Positions 18,442 through 27,403 are shown, numbered from the stretch's first letter. The stretch is 57,173 nt of DNA from Acidobacteriota bacterium (GCA_003222895.1 QHXI01000080.1:1-57173); one strand, 5' to 3'. Notes: generated from the letters alone by a model not told the origin. Numbers and translations are program-made.

Positions 18442-20340
18442 ATGAAAACTCGACGCACGCTCGTCTCTTTTGTTTCCGCGGCTATTGTGCTGGCGGTGCT
18501 TGTTACTAACATGCAGATTTCAAACGCCGATACCTTTCGACCCGTCGTGCGCGGCCGGCGCGGAGTCGTAGCTGGCGGCCAACCGCTTTCGGTTGAGGCG
18601 GGCATGCGCATCCTCCAGCACGGCGGAAATGCGGTTGATGCCGGCGTTGCGACAATTCTCGCTGCCTCAGTGATTGAGTTCTCTCATTTTTCGTTCGGCG
18701 GCGAAGTGCCAATTCTGATCAAGTTGAAAAGCCGAGGCGTAGCCGTGATCGAAGGCATGGGCACGGCGCCTGCTAAGGCCACGCGTGAATTTTTTGTGAA
18801 CCGGGCAAAGGAACGTGGGGCCGGCACGGCCGCAACTGCGCCTGATTCAGGAGCAACGCAACGCGCCGAAACCGAGAGCACGACTTACCCGGAAGCGAAA
18901 TCCGGATTAATTCCATCAACCGGGCCGTTAGCCGCGACTGTGCCGGCTGTTCTCGATGCGTGTGTGACCGCGTTGGATAAATTCGGCACGAAATCGCTGG
19001 CTGAAGTAATGCAGCCGGCGATCGAACTTGCTGATGGATTTCCCATCGATGAGCTGCGCGTTAACTACATCACAACGCGCGCGCCGATCTTCTCGCAATG
19101 GCCGGATGCAAAACGGATCTTTCTGCCGAATGGTCAAGTGCCGAAAGTTGGCGATGTGTTTGTGCAGTCCGATCTGGCTCGAACGCTACGCGCAATCGTG
19201 GCCGCAGAAAAGCAGAACGCGCGACGCGGTCGTCATGCTGGGCTGATGGCTGCGCGCGACTATTTCTATCGTGGGCCGGTCGGGAAACGGATCGGCGATT
19301 ACATGCAGACGCACGGAGGTTTGCTTGCGGCCGCAGACTTGGCAGGCTGGCGCGCGACCGTTGGCGCTCCGACGAAGACGAATTATCACGGTTACGAAAT
19401 TTACAAAACAGGTTTCTGGGCGCAAGGGCCGATGATGCTCGAGACGCTGAACCTGCTTGAAGGTTACGATTTGAAGAAAATGGGCCAGAACTCGCCTGAA
19501 TACATTCATACCGTGACTGAAGCATTAAAGCTCAGCTTCGCAGATCGCGATCGTTTCTACGCCGATCCGAATTTCGTCAAGATTCCCACCGAACAGTTGC
19601 TATCGAAAGACTACGCCTCGATGCGTCGTCGATTGATCGATCGGCAGCGCGCTTCTTTGGATCAGCGTCCAGGCGATCCGGCGAACATGAAACCGTTGCT
19701 GGCTGCGGCGACGACGATTTCATACAACGCGGAGCCTGTTCCCGAAATTCTCAAAGCCAACGACACAACCTGCGTCAACATCGTCGACAAAGATGGCAAC
19801 ATGTTCAGCGCGACGCCGAGCGGCGCGTGGTTGCCGGCAGTGGTTGCCGGCGATACCGGTGTGCTGATAGGCCAACGTCTGCAATCGGCACTGACCGATC
19901 CAAACAGCCCGAATGTCGTCGCGCCGGGCAAGCGTCCGCGCATTACTTTGACGCCGACATTGGTTTTGAAAGATGGTCAGCCGTTCATGGTTTTGAGCAC
20001 GCCCGGCGGCGACAATCAGGATCAGGCTCTGCTGCAAGTGATGCTTAACATCATTGAGTTCGGCATGAATCCACAGGAAGCCGTGGAAGCTCCGCGTTTC
20101 GATACACAACACTATGTCAGCTCGTTCGACAATCATGAATTTCTTCCCGGCGCTCTCAATGTTGAATCGCGAATTCCCGCCGACGTAATCAGTCAACTGA
20201 CCGCGCGCGGTCACAAGATCAAAATTCAAACGGCGTGGGGCACCGGCTCATCACCGACCGTAATCATCTACGATGCGAGGAGCGGCGTAATTTCCGGGGG
20301 CGCCGATCCGCGTCGAGGCCGGTACGCGCTTGCCTGGTAA
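18442..20340 (+). CDS. ggt: Gamma-glutamyltransferase (glutathione hydrolase)
   Basis: A 632-residue exported enzyme. Signal peptide at 1-30 (TLVSFVSAAIVLAVLVTNM). The N-terminal part has the family motifs VVAGGQPLSVEAGMRILQHG and GGNAVDAGVA. The autocleavage/nucleophile site is the first Thr of NDTTCVNIVDKDGN, where most family members have TTH; the Gly-rich STPGGDNQDQALLQV and QEAVEAPRF near the C-terminus are also typical. It transfers or hydrolyses the gamma-glutamyl group of glutathione and gamma-glutamyl peptides in the periplasm. ATG 18442 was chosen because GCGAGG lies 9 nt upstream; ATG 18424 is an alternative. It is followed by a VOC protein (20 nt) and an OPT transporter (17 nt), which suggests an operon for peptide salvage. 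Confidence 0.93.
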   Translation: MKTRRTLVSFVSAAIVLAVLVTNMQISNADTFRPVVRGRRGVVAGGQPLSVEAGMRILQHGGNAVDAGVATILAASVIEFSHFSFGGEVPILIKLKSRGVAVIEGMGTAPAKATREFFVNRAKERGAGTAATAPDSGATQRAETESTTYPEAKSGLIPSTGPLAATVPAVLDACVTALDKFGTKSLAEVMQPAIELADGFPIDELRVNYITTRAPIFSQWPDAKRIFLPNGQVPKVGDVFVQSDLARTLRAIVAAEKQNARRGRHAGLMAARDYFYRGPVGKRIGDYMQTHGGLLAAADLAGWRATVGAPTKTNYHGYEIYKTGFWAQGPMMLETLNLLEGYDLKKMGQNSPEYIHTVTEALKLSFADRDRFYADPNFVKIPTEQLLSKDYASMRRRLIDRQRASLDQRPGDPANMKPLLAAATTISYNAEPVPEILKANDTTCVNIVDKDGNMFSATPSGAWLPAVVAGDTGVLIGQRLQSALTDPNSPNVVAPGKRPRITLTPTLVLKDGQPFMVLSTPGGDNQDQALLQVMLNIIEFGMNPQEAVEAPRFDTQHYVSSFDNHEFLPGALNVESRIPADVISQLTARGHKIKIQTAWGTGSSPTVIIYDARSGVISGGADPRRGRYALAW

Positions 20341-20360
20341 ATTGAAAGAGGAACAATCAA

Positions 20361-20717
20361 ATGATCAACGGCGCACACGTAATTGTCTACAGCAAAGACG
20401 CGGAAGCGGACCGCGCGTTCTTCAAAGAAGTGCTCGGCTTTCATTCAGTTGACGCGGGACATGGTTGGTTGATCTTCGCCCTGCCGCCGGCCGAAGTCGC
20501 TTGTCATCCCGCCGATGAAAACGATCGGCACGAGCTTTACCTGATGTGCGAAGATTTGAAGACAATCATGTCAGCCCTCGATGCCAAGGGCATTCACTGT
20601 TCGGAAGTTCAAGAGCCGCCGTGGGGATCGTTAACCATGATTACGCTGCCTGGCGGCGGCCAACTCGGCCTTTATCAACCCAAACATCCAACCGCAGCGG
20701 GCCTGAAGTCGTCATAA
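20361..20717 (+). CDS. VOC family protein (glyoxalase/bleomycin-resistance fold)
   Basis: A 118-residue single-domain protein of the vicinal oxygen chelate superfamily: a first beta-alpha-beta unit (GAHVIVYSKDAEADRAFFKEVLG) and a second (HELYLMCEDLKTIMSALDAKG), with the closing PGGGQLGLYQPKHP. Possible metal ligands are His4, Glu near ELYLM and the C-terminal region, but I cannot assign them firmly. AGAGGA precedes the ATG. Lies between the gamma-glutamyltransferase and the OPT transporter, so it may act on a glutathione-derived or thiol conjugate; that link is inference. Confidence 0.85.
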   Translation: MINGAHVIVYSKDAEADRAFFKEVLGFHSVDAGHGWLIFALPPAEVACHPADENDRHELYLMCEDLKTIMSALDAKGIHCSEVQEPPWGSLTMITLPGGGQLGLYQPKHPTAAGLKSS

Positions 20718-20734
20718 TCGATCAGGAGTAATCA

Positions 20735-22453
20735 ATGGCAGCGAACATCGCTTCAAAGACGCCGGAGCTAACCGCGCGCTCGATCATCATCGGATTGATC
20801 GTCGCGCTGATCATTGGCAGCGCGTATCCCTACTGCGTTTTGAAATTAGGATTCGGCCCGAACCTTTCGGTTGTGTCGGCGTTTTTCGGATTCATGGCGC
20901 TGGTGCCGTTGGTGTTTGCGTTGCGATTGACCGATACAAACGCGCGCGAAAACAATATCGTGCAAACGATGGGCACGAGCGCCGGGCAGACTGCTTTCAT
21001 GGCCGTGCTGCTCGCCGCTTTCGACATGCTGAACGCGAAAGGCGTACTCAACCCTCCGATTTATCTCAACACGTTGCAGATTTTCTGCTGGCTTTGCAGC
21101 GCGAGTTTGCTCGGTATTCTTTTGGCCGTGCCGATGCGCCGTCATTACATCGACGAAGAAAACCTGACCTACGCCGATGGGTTGGCTGCCGGCGAGACGA
21201 TCAAGGTCCTGCACGAAGGCCGCGAGTCCGGCGCGGCGCGTGCTCCGCTAATGGCGCTTGGCATCGGTACGATCCTGTCGGGCGCGCTGATGATGATTAC
21301 AACCTTCTTCAAGTGGGTCAGAGACACCTGGTTCATTCCCGGCAAGGAAGTCATGAACATCGGCTTCAACATCAGCTTGTTGAGTTTCGGATCAGGATTG
21401 CTGGTTGGTTTCCGCATCTGTCTGGCGATGGCGATCGGCACGGCGATCAGTTGGTTCATTCTGCCGCGCTATCTCTTCGCGCACGGAATGATCACCGCGC
21501 TGACTTATGCGGCGACACTGCGTTGGGTGATGTGGCCGGCAACTGGATTGATGGTTGCGGGCGGATTGACGTCGCTGGTGCTGAAATGGAATTTGATCGT
21601 CAAGACGTTTCGCGGATTACGGGGAAGTAAGACAGCGAGCAATGATTTTCCGATGCAGTACGTCGTAATTGGATCGATCTTCATGGCGATCGTGATTTGC
21701 CTGATTCAATACTTCAGCATGGGCATTCCGGTTTATCTCTCGTTCATCGCGATTGTTTTGTCGCTGCCATTAATGCTGGTCGGCTTGCGCGTGCTTGGTG
21801 AAACGAATTGGGGACCTATCAGCGCGATGTCGAACATGATGCAGGCGGTCTTTGCCTTCATCTCTCCCGGTAATGTGCCGGTCAACATGTCGTCGAGCGG
21901 GTTGACCGGAACGATTGCCGTAACTTCTGAAGCCTTGATGCAAGACTTCAAAGCCGGTCAGCTCTTGAAATCGAACCCGCGCAACCTGACGATTGCGCAA
22001 TTGATCGCCGCACCGGTCGGATCGATCGCGACCGCAATCGTCTATCCCGTCTTGAGAAACAAATTCGGCATCGGCGCGAACGGTTTGTCTTCGCCAATCA
22101 GCGTCAAGTGGGCGAGCTTTGCCGAGTTGTTAACCAAAGGATTCAACGCTCTTCCTCGCGGATGTTTGGTCGGATTGATAATTGGAATCGCAGTTGGAAT
22201 TTTGCTGACGTTGCTGGCGGAAAAGTGGGGAGAGTATGTTCCTTCGCCGTCGGCGATGGGCATCGGCATGCTGATTACTGCCGCGGTCCTGTTGACTTTC
22301 ATCCTCGGCGGCGTCGCGCAGCTAATCTGGGCGAAGGTGCATCCCGCGAGCGAAAAAGCCTATCGCATTCCACTGGCGTCGGGATTGATCTGCGGCGAAG
22401 CAATCGTCGCGGTCGTGCTGGCGGTCATGGCAGCGGTTGGCGTGAATTTTTGA
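20735..22453 (+). CDS. OPT family oligopeptide transporter
   Basis: A 572-residue integral membrane protein with about 13-15 hydrophobic segments. N-terminal ELTARSIIIGLIVALIIGSA followed by YPYCVLKLGFGPNLSVVSAF and NNIVQTMGTSAGQTAF are hallmark OPT motifs; later NMMQAVFAFISPGN and the AGQLLKSNPRNL loop also fit. OPT carriers import small peptides, glutathione or metal chelates with protons. AGGAG lies 5 nt before the ATG. Last gene of the gamma-glutamyltransferase operon, consistent with uptake of the Cys-Gly or other peptides released outside the cell. Confidence 0.92.
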   Translation: MAANIASKTPELTARSIIIGLIVALIIGSAYPYCVLKLGFGPNLSVVSAFFGFMALVPLVFALRLTDTNARENNIVQTMGTSAGQTAFMAVLLAAFDMLNAKGVLNPPIYLNTLQIFCWLCSASLLGILLAVPMRRHYIDEENLTYADGLAAGETIKVLHEGRESGAARAPLMALGIGTILSGALMMITTFFKWVRDTWFIPGKEVMNIGFNISLLSFGSGLLVGFRICLAMAIGTAISWFILPRYLFAHGMITALTYAATLRWVMWPATGLMVAGGLTSLVLKWNLIVKTFRGLRGSKTASNDFPMQYVVIGSIFMAIVICLIQYFSMGIPVYLSFIAIVLSLPLMLVGLRVLGETNWGPISAMSNMMQAVFAFISPGNVPVNMSSSGLTGTIAVTSEALMQDFKAGQLLKSNPRNLTIAQLIAAPVGSIATAIVYPVLRNKFGIGANGLSSPISVKWASFAELLTKGFNALPRGCLVGLIIGIAVGILLTLLAEKWGEYVPSPSAMGIGMLITAAVLLTFILGGVAQLIWAKVHPASEKAYRIPLASGLICGEAIVAVVLAVMAAVGVNF

Positions 22454-22462
22454 AAAAGCCTC

Positions 22463-22609
22463 AGCCACAAATTTACACGGATTACCACAGATAAAAGCAG
22501 TTACAGAAACTATAGCGCGACCGTCTCTGCGGGCATAAGAGGAAGAGAGGCAGAAACAGATCTCATGGTGCTCTTTTCAATCTGTGTGAATCTGTGTTTA
22601 TCTGTGGCT
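22463..22609. repeat. Dispersed hairpin repeat, CACAGATT family (copy 2)
   Basis: Left arm 22463-22500 (AGCCACAAATTTACACGG...) and right arm 22578-22609 (ending TTATCTGTGGCT) pair imperfectly around a 77-nt centre. The left arm starts 10 nt after the OPT stop; the right arm ends 4 nt before the start codon at 22614, which leaves that gene without a Shine-Dalgarno sequence. Confidence 0.85.
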
Positions 22610-22613
22610 ACTT

Positions 22614-23051
22614 ATGAATTGGCGTGACAACATTCTCACAAGCAGCGATCAAATCCGCGATCTCCTTTCGGAAACAAAAACGATTGCCGTACTCGGCATC
22701 AAGACTGAACTTCAATCCGGTCAACCCGCGTTCTACGTTCCGAAGTACATGCAGAATGCCGGGTACAAAATTATTCCGGTGCCCGTTTACTATCCCGACG
22801 TCACAGAGATTCTCGGCGAAACAGTTTATCGAAAACTGTCCGACATTGCTGACGATGTCGACATGGTAAACGTCTTTCGCCGTCCGCAAGACATTCCGCC
22901 GCATACCAATGACATCCTCGCGAGCAAACCAAAATCCGTCTGGATGCAGTTAGGGATCTATCACGATGAAGTTGCCGAACAACTCGCGCAAGCCGGAATC
23001 AAAGTCGTGCAGAATCGCTGCCTGATGGTCGATCATAGGCGGCTCTCCTGA
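22614..23051 (+). CDS. CoA-binding domain protein (YccU-like)
   Basis: A 145-residue Rossmann-fold protein of the CoA_binding_2 family. Motifs: KTIAVLGIKTELQSGQPAFYVPKYMQNAGYK in the nucleotide-binding half, then YRKLSDIADDVDMVNVFR and KSVWMQLGIYHDEVAEQLAQ, and the conserved end KVVQNRCLMVDHRRL. It binds CoA in the cytoplasm and may regulate acyl-CoA or protein acylation; physiology is poorly known. Normal length for the family. No ribosome site; a repeat arm abuts its ATG. Confidence 0.88.
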   Translation: MNWRDNILTSSDQIRDLLSETKTIAVLGIKTELQSGQPAFYVPKYMQNAGYKIIPVPVYYPDVTEILGETVYRKLSDIADDVDMVNVFRRPQDIPPHTNDILASKPKSVWMQLGIYHDEVAEQLAQAGIKVVQNRCLMVDHRRLS

Positions 23052-23126
23052 TCGCCAGTGCACCCAATGAAAATACTTAAGCGCCGCGCGGGTGCAATCA
23101 ACGCGATCTCCGCATAGAATCCACGT

Positions 23127-24281
23127 GTGAATCGCGAACCAACCTATCACGCCGCGCATTCCGTGGCCGCAGCTGTCGAAGAGCATTTTGCTCGGCACCT
23201 CGCGGAAGCGCGCGCGCGTGGTGAGCGAGAGCTGGCACATCCTCCGACGGCGCGCGCAATCCAAACAATTATCGATGCGACTTTCTGGGCCAGCTTTCGG
23301 CCTGAAGAAGGCCGCTTTCCAAAAATCTCGCTCGCATTTCTTCCGCCCGACCGGGCGCGCCAGTCGCTAATGTTCGAACAGCGTCTACCTTTGACGACGC
23401 AGGTGCTGACAAAGCTCGCGCCCGCAGTCGAGCGGCCGGGAATTCATCTCGGCGTTTGGCATAACGACGAAACGACGAGCGATGAGCTTTACGTTTGGGG
23501 AGCGACGCGCACAATTCCCAGTCTGGGATTTGTGCTCGAAGACATCGAACCCGGTCTCTTGGTGATCAAGCACCGGCGCATCGGTGGCTTTGGCAAATAT
23601 GCGAACGTCGCCGTGCTCAAGGGCGAGCAGGTCAAGATCATCGACGAGCAGGGCGCCAGTCTTCCGGACTGTCCGGATCTTTTGAAGTCGCTGCGCGCCT
23701 TCACGACGCCCGCAACCTGGCAGACCTCGGTGAACGGCCTGGTCCAACTCGCTGCTTCGATGCGCTCGCATGGGCATGGAGGTACGCTGCTGGTGATCCC
23801 AGATGGATCTGAGCAATGGAGCGAATCGATCGTGCATCCAATTCTCTATTCCGTGGCGCCGCCTTTCTCGAAACTCGCCAACTTGATTAAGACGAAAGCC
23901 GATCGCGCCGGTGAGAACGAATGGGAAGCGTCATTACGCAACGCGGTCGATACGGTCGCCGGACTGACAGCGGTGGACGGCGCAACTGTGATTACGGAAA
24001 CTTACAGAGTCGTAGCGTTCGGCGCCAAGATAAAACGCGCGGCCGGTAAGCAATCGGTTGAGCAGATGGTCCTGACTGAACCCGTCATCGGCAACCAGGC
24101 CGAGGTGGTTCCTCCCGTGCAGCACGGCGGGACGCGCCACCTCTCCGCCGCGCAATTCATTCACGATCAGCGAGACGCACTCGCGCTGGTGGCTTCGCAG
24201 GACGGCCGCTTCACGGTTTTCGCCTGGTCGCCGTGCGAGCAGATGGTCCATGCCCACCGCGTCGACGTGTTGTTGATGTAG
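23127..24281 (+). CDS. Diadenylate-cyclase-like (DAC fold) protein with N-terminal sensor domain
   Basis: A 384-residue protein. The C-terminal half resembles the DisA_N diadenylate cyclase domain: GGTLLVIPDG (218-227), LTAVDGATVIT (DGA at 284-286, the cyclic-di-AMP synthase signature), and GGTRHLSAAQ (GTRH at 335-338), followed by RDALALVASQDGRFTVFAW. In catalytic DACs the second motif is RHR; here the second Arg is Leu, so activity is uncertain. The N-terminal half (20-190, with PKISLAFLPP, LYVWGATRTIPSLGFVLE and GLLVIKHR) resembles the DACNV-type sensor domain that is found fused to DAC domains. GTG start at 23127. If active, it makes a cyclic dinucleotide in response to a ligand. It has no obvious operon partners apart from the upstream CoA-binding gene. 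Confidence 0.75.
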   Translation: MNREPTYHAAHSVAAAVEEHFARHLAEARARGERELAHPPTARAIQTIIDATFWASFRPEEGRFPKISLAFLPPDRARQSLMFEQRLPLTTQVLTKLAPAVERPGIHLGVWHNDETTSDELYVWGATRTIPSLGFVLEDIEPGLLVIKHRRIGGFGKYANVAVLKGEQVKIIDEQGASLPDCPDLLKSLRAFTTPATWQTSVNGLVQLAASMRSHGHGGTLLVIPDGSEQWSESIVHPILYSVAPPFSKLANLIKTKADRAGENEWEASLRNAVDTVAGLTAVDGATVITETYRVVAFGAKIKRAAGKQSVEQMVLTEPVIGNQAEVVPPVQHGGTRHLSAAQFIHDQRDALALVASQDGRFTVFAWSPCEQMVHAHRVDVLLM

Positions 24282-24389
24282 TGGAAAGAAATCAGTTTCG
24301 ATGAAAGCCATGGGCCGTTTTCCAAAGAAAATCATTGGCGATTCGCGACGGCACGATATCGGCAGATTAGTCCTCCATTTCTTGTGCGC

Positions 24390-24395
24390 TATAAT
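24390..24395 (+). promoter_or_regulatory. TATAAT -10 element, leaderless geometry
   Basis: Perfect TATAAT ending 6 nt before ATG 24402; the -35 region is poor (TTAGTC, 17-nt spacer). The same -10-to-ATG distance is found for the antitoxin at 9168, so both genes may be translated from leaderless mRNAs. Confidence 0.45.
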
Positions 24396-24401
24396 CATTC
24401 C

Positions 24402-24554
24402 ATGAATAAGCGTGCGAAAAAACGACTAGTGGAAGCTATAAGGAAAGATAAGTTGGAACGAGCCAAGCCGAGTCAAAATCCAACCCCTACTTCAACCAGG
24501 GACTCGAAACAGCAAACCGGCTTTCTTCCGCGTCCCGATAAGAAAAGAGGCTAG
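24402..24554 (+). CDS. Small basic protein, unknown
   Basis: A 50-residue, strongly basic ORF (MNKRAKKRLVEAIRKDKLER, then a Ser/Thr/Pro-rich middle and a KKRG end). Not recognised. It has a consensus -10 element directly upstream and a Lys/Arg-rich N-terminus that could bind nucleic acid. First of four short or unknown ORFs (24402-25691) between the DAC-like gene and ettA. The high charge and lack of hydrophobic core leave coding status moderate. Confidence 0.45.
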   Translation: MNKRAKKRLVEAIRKDKLERAKPSQNPTPTSTRDSKQQTGFLPRPDKKRG

Positions 24555-24633
24555 CTTTCCGGGCTGTGGGCACACGCGTGCTAAACCTTGATATGAAGCA
24601 GTCTTCGGATGATAATCACGGCGGAGTTCAAGT

Positions 24634-24789
24634 ATGAAGAACAAGTATCAGGTCGTCCCGCAGGCCACAGCAACGAAAAAACCGGCGAAGGCGGAAATCT
24701 CAGATGCCGAATTCCGCCGCCGGTTAAAGAACATTTCTGAATGGAGAAAGAAGCGCCTTGCCCAGCTTCGCCCCAAAGATTCGCGTTGA
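24634..24789 (+). CDS. Small basic protein upstream of the unknown 24758 gene
   Basis: A 51-residue ORF starting MKNKYQVVPQATATKKPAKA with a helical charged C-terminus (AEFRRRLKNISEWRKKRLAQ). No family recognised. It overlaps the next ORF by 32 nt in a different frame, a layout often seen for coupled small gene pairs such as antitoxin/toxin-like units, although neither partner shows a known toxin fold. A GGCGG sequence lies upstream of ATG 24634. Confidence 0.5.
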   Translation: MKNKYQVVPQATATKKPAKAEISDAEFRRRLKNISEWRKKRLAQLRPKDSR

Positions 24790-25102
24790 AGTGTACGTCC
24801 CTATTCGTTACGAGCCCGCCTACCAGGAGACGCTGACCTGGCTCATCGAAGAATTCACTGAACTGCGCGGCGGCTGCACCGTCAACGAAAATGTCGGCGG
24901 CTACTATTTCTCCCAAGACAATGAAGTCATCGATGATCGTGTAAGCATCGTCTACAGCGATTTCCCGATGAATTGGGAAAAGCTAGCCGACCGAAGCGAA
25001 GCGCTTGACTATTGCGCCACCCTACAAGGCTTCTTACTTGAGAATCTCTGGGAAGAAGAGATTCTGATCGCGGCCTATGCGGTTTCGCATACCAAACAAT
25101 GA
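24758..25102 (+). CDS. Uncharacterised 114-aa acidic protein
   Basis: TTG start at 24758 (MPSFAPKIRVEVYVPI). Residues 8-20 form a beta strand followed by an amphipathic helix (AYQETLTWLIEEFTELRGG), then GYYFSQDNEVIDDRVSIVYSD and a C-terminal helix (NLWEEEILIAAYAVSHTKQ). The alternating beta/alpha pattern suggests a compact ferredoxin-like fold. No motif allows a functional call. Overlaps the 51-aa ORF upstream, which suggests translational coupling. TTG start should be verified. Confidence 0.65.
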   Translation: MPSFAPKIRVEVYVPIRYEPAYQETLTWLIEEFTELRGGCTVNENVGGYYFSQDNEVIDDRVSIVYSDFPMNWEKLADRSEALDYCATLQGFLLENLWEEEILIAAYAVSHTKQ

Positions 25103-25133
25103 CATTGCGAGGGCAAATAACTGAGATAAAGAG

Positions 25134-25691
25134 TTGGAGACGAAGTTCAAAGTTGATGTTGGTGATGTGATGAGAATTCCGGGCCTACGAAGGCCTTGGG
25201 GTGGATTCCCGCCATTCTTAACGCCCGTGTTTTTCCATAAGGAGGTTCTAGTGCGATATTTCTATGATCCTCGCTATTTGTGCGAGTTTCATAGCGAAAC
25301 CTATGGAACCATACGCGCAAGGGAATTCGACTTTGCATTTGGCATCAATCCGAATGGCAAAGTTGTTGCTTGGCTTGGCGATCTAGAAAAGCTACCGGCG
25401 TCCGAGCAGCAATACTTGCTCTCAGAGAACACAGAATCGGACGGAAACATAACTTCGGAATTCTATGATGCTCAGATCAATTGCATCTTCACCTCGCCGA
25501 TTAGGGAAATAGAGATCATTTTGCTCAAGACAAAGGTTAGTGAGATCTTTCAGGACAGATTTGGTTTCGCCCTTTTTCTTCATGCGCCTCTTTGCGATAC
25601 TCGACGACTTAAATCATGTCCACTGAACCAAACAAAATTATCTATTCAATGGTCGGCGTCAGTAAGTTCTATGACAAAAAGCCGGTCTTGA
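25134..25691 (+). CDS. Uncharacterised protein, probably 3'-truncated
   Basis: A 185-residue ORF (TTG 25134; ATG 25170 is an alternative). Its interior looks like a real protein ([60 protein letters not shown]). The last ~35 residues look non-native and read 76 nt into ettA in another frame. Inference: a larger gene lost its 3' part when it came to lie against ettA. Base composition is more AT-rich than in the neighbours. No function assigned. Confidence 0.5.
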   Translation: METKFKVDVGDVMRIPGLRRPWGGFPPFLTPVFFHKEVLVRYFYDPRYLCEFHSETYGTIRAREFDFAFGINPNGKVVAWLGDLEKLPASEQQYLLSENTESDGNITSEFYDAQINCIFTSPIREIEIILLKTKVSEIFQDRFGFALFLHAPLCDTRRLKSCPLNQTKLSIQWSASVSSMTKSRS

Positions 25692-27298
25692 AAGACATCT
25701 ATCTCTCTTATTTTTACGGCGCCAAAATTGGCGTCATCGGTCTCAACGGCTCGGGCAAATCGTCTCTGCTGCGCATTCTTGCGGGCGCTGACAAAGATTT
25801 TCTTGGCGAGACGGTGATTTCGCCCGGCTTCACCGTGGGCTATCTCGAGCAGGAACCATTGATTGACGACGCGCGCACGGTGCGCGAAGTCGTGCAGGAA
25901 GCCGTCAAAGAAACCGTCGAGCTATTAAAAGAATTTGATGAGATCAATGCGAAGTTCGGCGAGGAGTTATCCGAGGAGAACATGGACAAACTTCTGGCCC
26001 GGCAGGGTGAAGTACAAGAGAAGTTAGATCACCTCGACGCCTGGGATCTCGATTCCCGTCTGGAGATGGCGATGGATGCGCTGCGCTGTCCGCCGCCTGA
26101 GACACCGGTGAAGATCTTGTCGGGTGGCGAAAGAAGGCGCGTCGCGCTTTGCCGGCTGCTGTTACAAAAACCCGACATCCTTTTATTGGACGAACCTACT
26201 AACCATCTTGACGCTGAATCGGTCGCCTGGCTCGAACATCATTTGCAGAACTACGCCGGCACGATCATCGCGGTGACGCATGACAGATATTTTCTCGACA
26301 ACGTCGCGGGTTGGATTCTTGAGTTGGATCGCGGCGCCGGAATTCCGTGGAAAGGGAACTACACAAGTTGGCTCGAACAGAAACAGGAACGCCTGCGACG
26401 CGAAGAAAAATCCGAGAGTGAAAGACAGAAGACTTTGCAGCGCGAGCTGGAGTGGATTCGGATGTCGCCAAAGGCGCGGCACGCCAAAGGCCAGGCGCGC
26501 GTCAATGCCTACGAAGCGCTGTTGCAGGAGCGAGCAGACAAGCGCCGCGAGGATTTGGAGATTCCGATTCCGCGGGGACCGCGTCTCGGCGACGTGGTGA
26601 TTGAAGCTGATGAAGTAAGCAAAGGCTATGGCGACAACCTTCTCGTCGAAAAGATGACGTTCAAACTGCCGCGTGGCGGAATCGTCGGCGTGATTGGGCC
26701 GAACGGCGCCGGCAAAACGACGCTGTTTCGCATGATCACTGGCCAGGAAGAACCTGATAGCGGTGAGATCAAAGTCGGCGAGACGGTGCAGCTGGCTTAC
26801 GTCGACCAAAGCCGCACGCTCGATCCAAACAAGTCGATCTGGGAAGAGATCTCAGAGGGAGCCGACGTGCTTAAGTTGGGAAATCGGGAAGTGAACTCGC
26901 GCGCTTATGTCGGGCGCTTCAATTTTTCCGGCTCGGACCAGCAGAAGAAAGTTTCGATGCTTTCGGGCGGCGAGCGCAACCGGGTTCACCTTGCAAAGAT
27001 ATTGAAGGAAGGAGCGAATGTGCTGCTGCTGGACGAGCCGACCAACGATCTTGATGTGAATACCCTGCGCGCTTTGGAAGAAGCGCTCGAGAACTTCGCG
27101 GGTTGTGCGGTGGTCATCTCGCACGATCGCTGGTTTCTCGATCGCATCGCGACGCACATGCTGGCATTCGAAGGCGACAGCAAGGTCGTCTGGTTCGAAG
27201 GAAATTATTCGGACTATGAAGAAGATCGAAAAGCCCGTTTGGGAGCGGAAGCAGAGACACCGCACCGAATTAAGTATCGTCAGTTAACTCGAACATGA
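25616..27298 (+). CDS. ettA: ABC-F protein, energy-dependent translational throttle EttA type
   Basis: A 560-residue soluble protein with two ABC domains and no membrane segments. N-terminal motif [17 protein letters not shown] and Walker [10 protein letters not shown] in the first domain, signature [15 protein letters not shown] and Walker [21 protein letters not shown]; then the linker (arm) and second Walker [23 protein letters not shown] and [15 protein letters not shown]. The length and the [16 protein letters not shown] linker match EttA. EttA binds the ribosomal E site and gates the first elongation steps according to ATP/ADP level. No Shine-Dalgarno is seen before ATG 25616. The upstream ORF runs into its 5' end. 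Confidence 0.93.
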   Translation: MSTEPNKIIYSMVGVSKFYDKKPVLKDIYLSYFYGAKIGVIGLNGSGKSSLLRILAGADKDFLGETVISPGFTVGYLEQEPLIDDARTVREVVQEAVKETVELLKEFDEINAKFGEELSEENMDKLLARQGEVQEKLDHLDAWDLDSRLEMAMDALRCPPPETPVKILSGGERRRVALCRLLLQKPDILLLDEPTNHLDAESVAWLEHHLQNYAGTIIAVTHDRYFLDNVAGWILELDRGAGIPWKGNYTSWLEQKQERLRREEKSESERQKTLQRELEWIRMSPKARHAKGQARVNAYEALLQERADKRREDLEIPIPRGPRLGDVVIEADEVSKGYGDNLLVEKMTFKLPRGGIVGVIGPNGAGKTTLFRMITGQEEPDSGEIKVGETVQLAYVDQSRTLDPNKSIWEEISEGADVLKLGNREVNSRAYVGRFNFSGSDQQKKVSMLSGGERNRVHLAKILKEGANVLLLDEPTNDLDVNTLRALEEALENFAGCAVVISHDRWFLDRIATHMLAFEGDSKVVWFEGNYSDYEEDRKARLGAEAETPHRIKYRQLTRT

Positions 27299-27305
27299 CT
27301 CAATC

Positions 27306-27403
27306 AGCCACAGATGAACGGGATAAAAACAGATCAGGACAAACCATCTGGGCAAGCGTTCCTTGTCGGATCAATCTGTGTTCATCTGTGTAAATCTGTG
27401 GCT
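27306..27403. repeat. Dispersed hairpin repeat, CACAGATT family (copy 3)
   Basis: Left arm from 27306 (AGCCACAGATGAAC) and right arm to 27403 (ATCTGTGTAAATCTGTGGCT) surround a short centre. The right end overlaps the stop codon (27402-27404) of the minus-strand gene, so the repeat encodes that gene's end. Confidence 0.85.
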
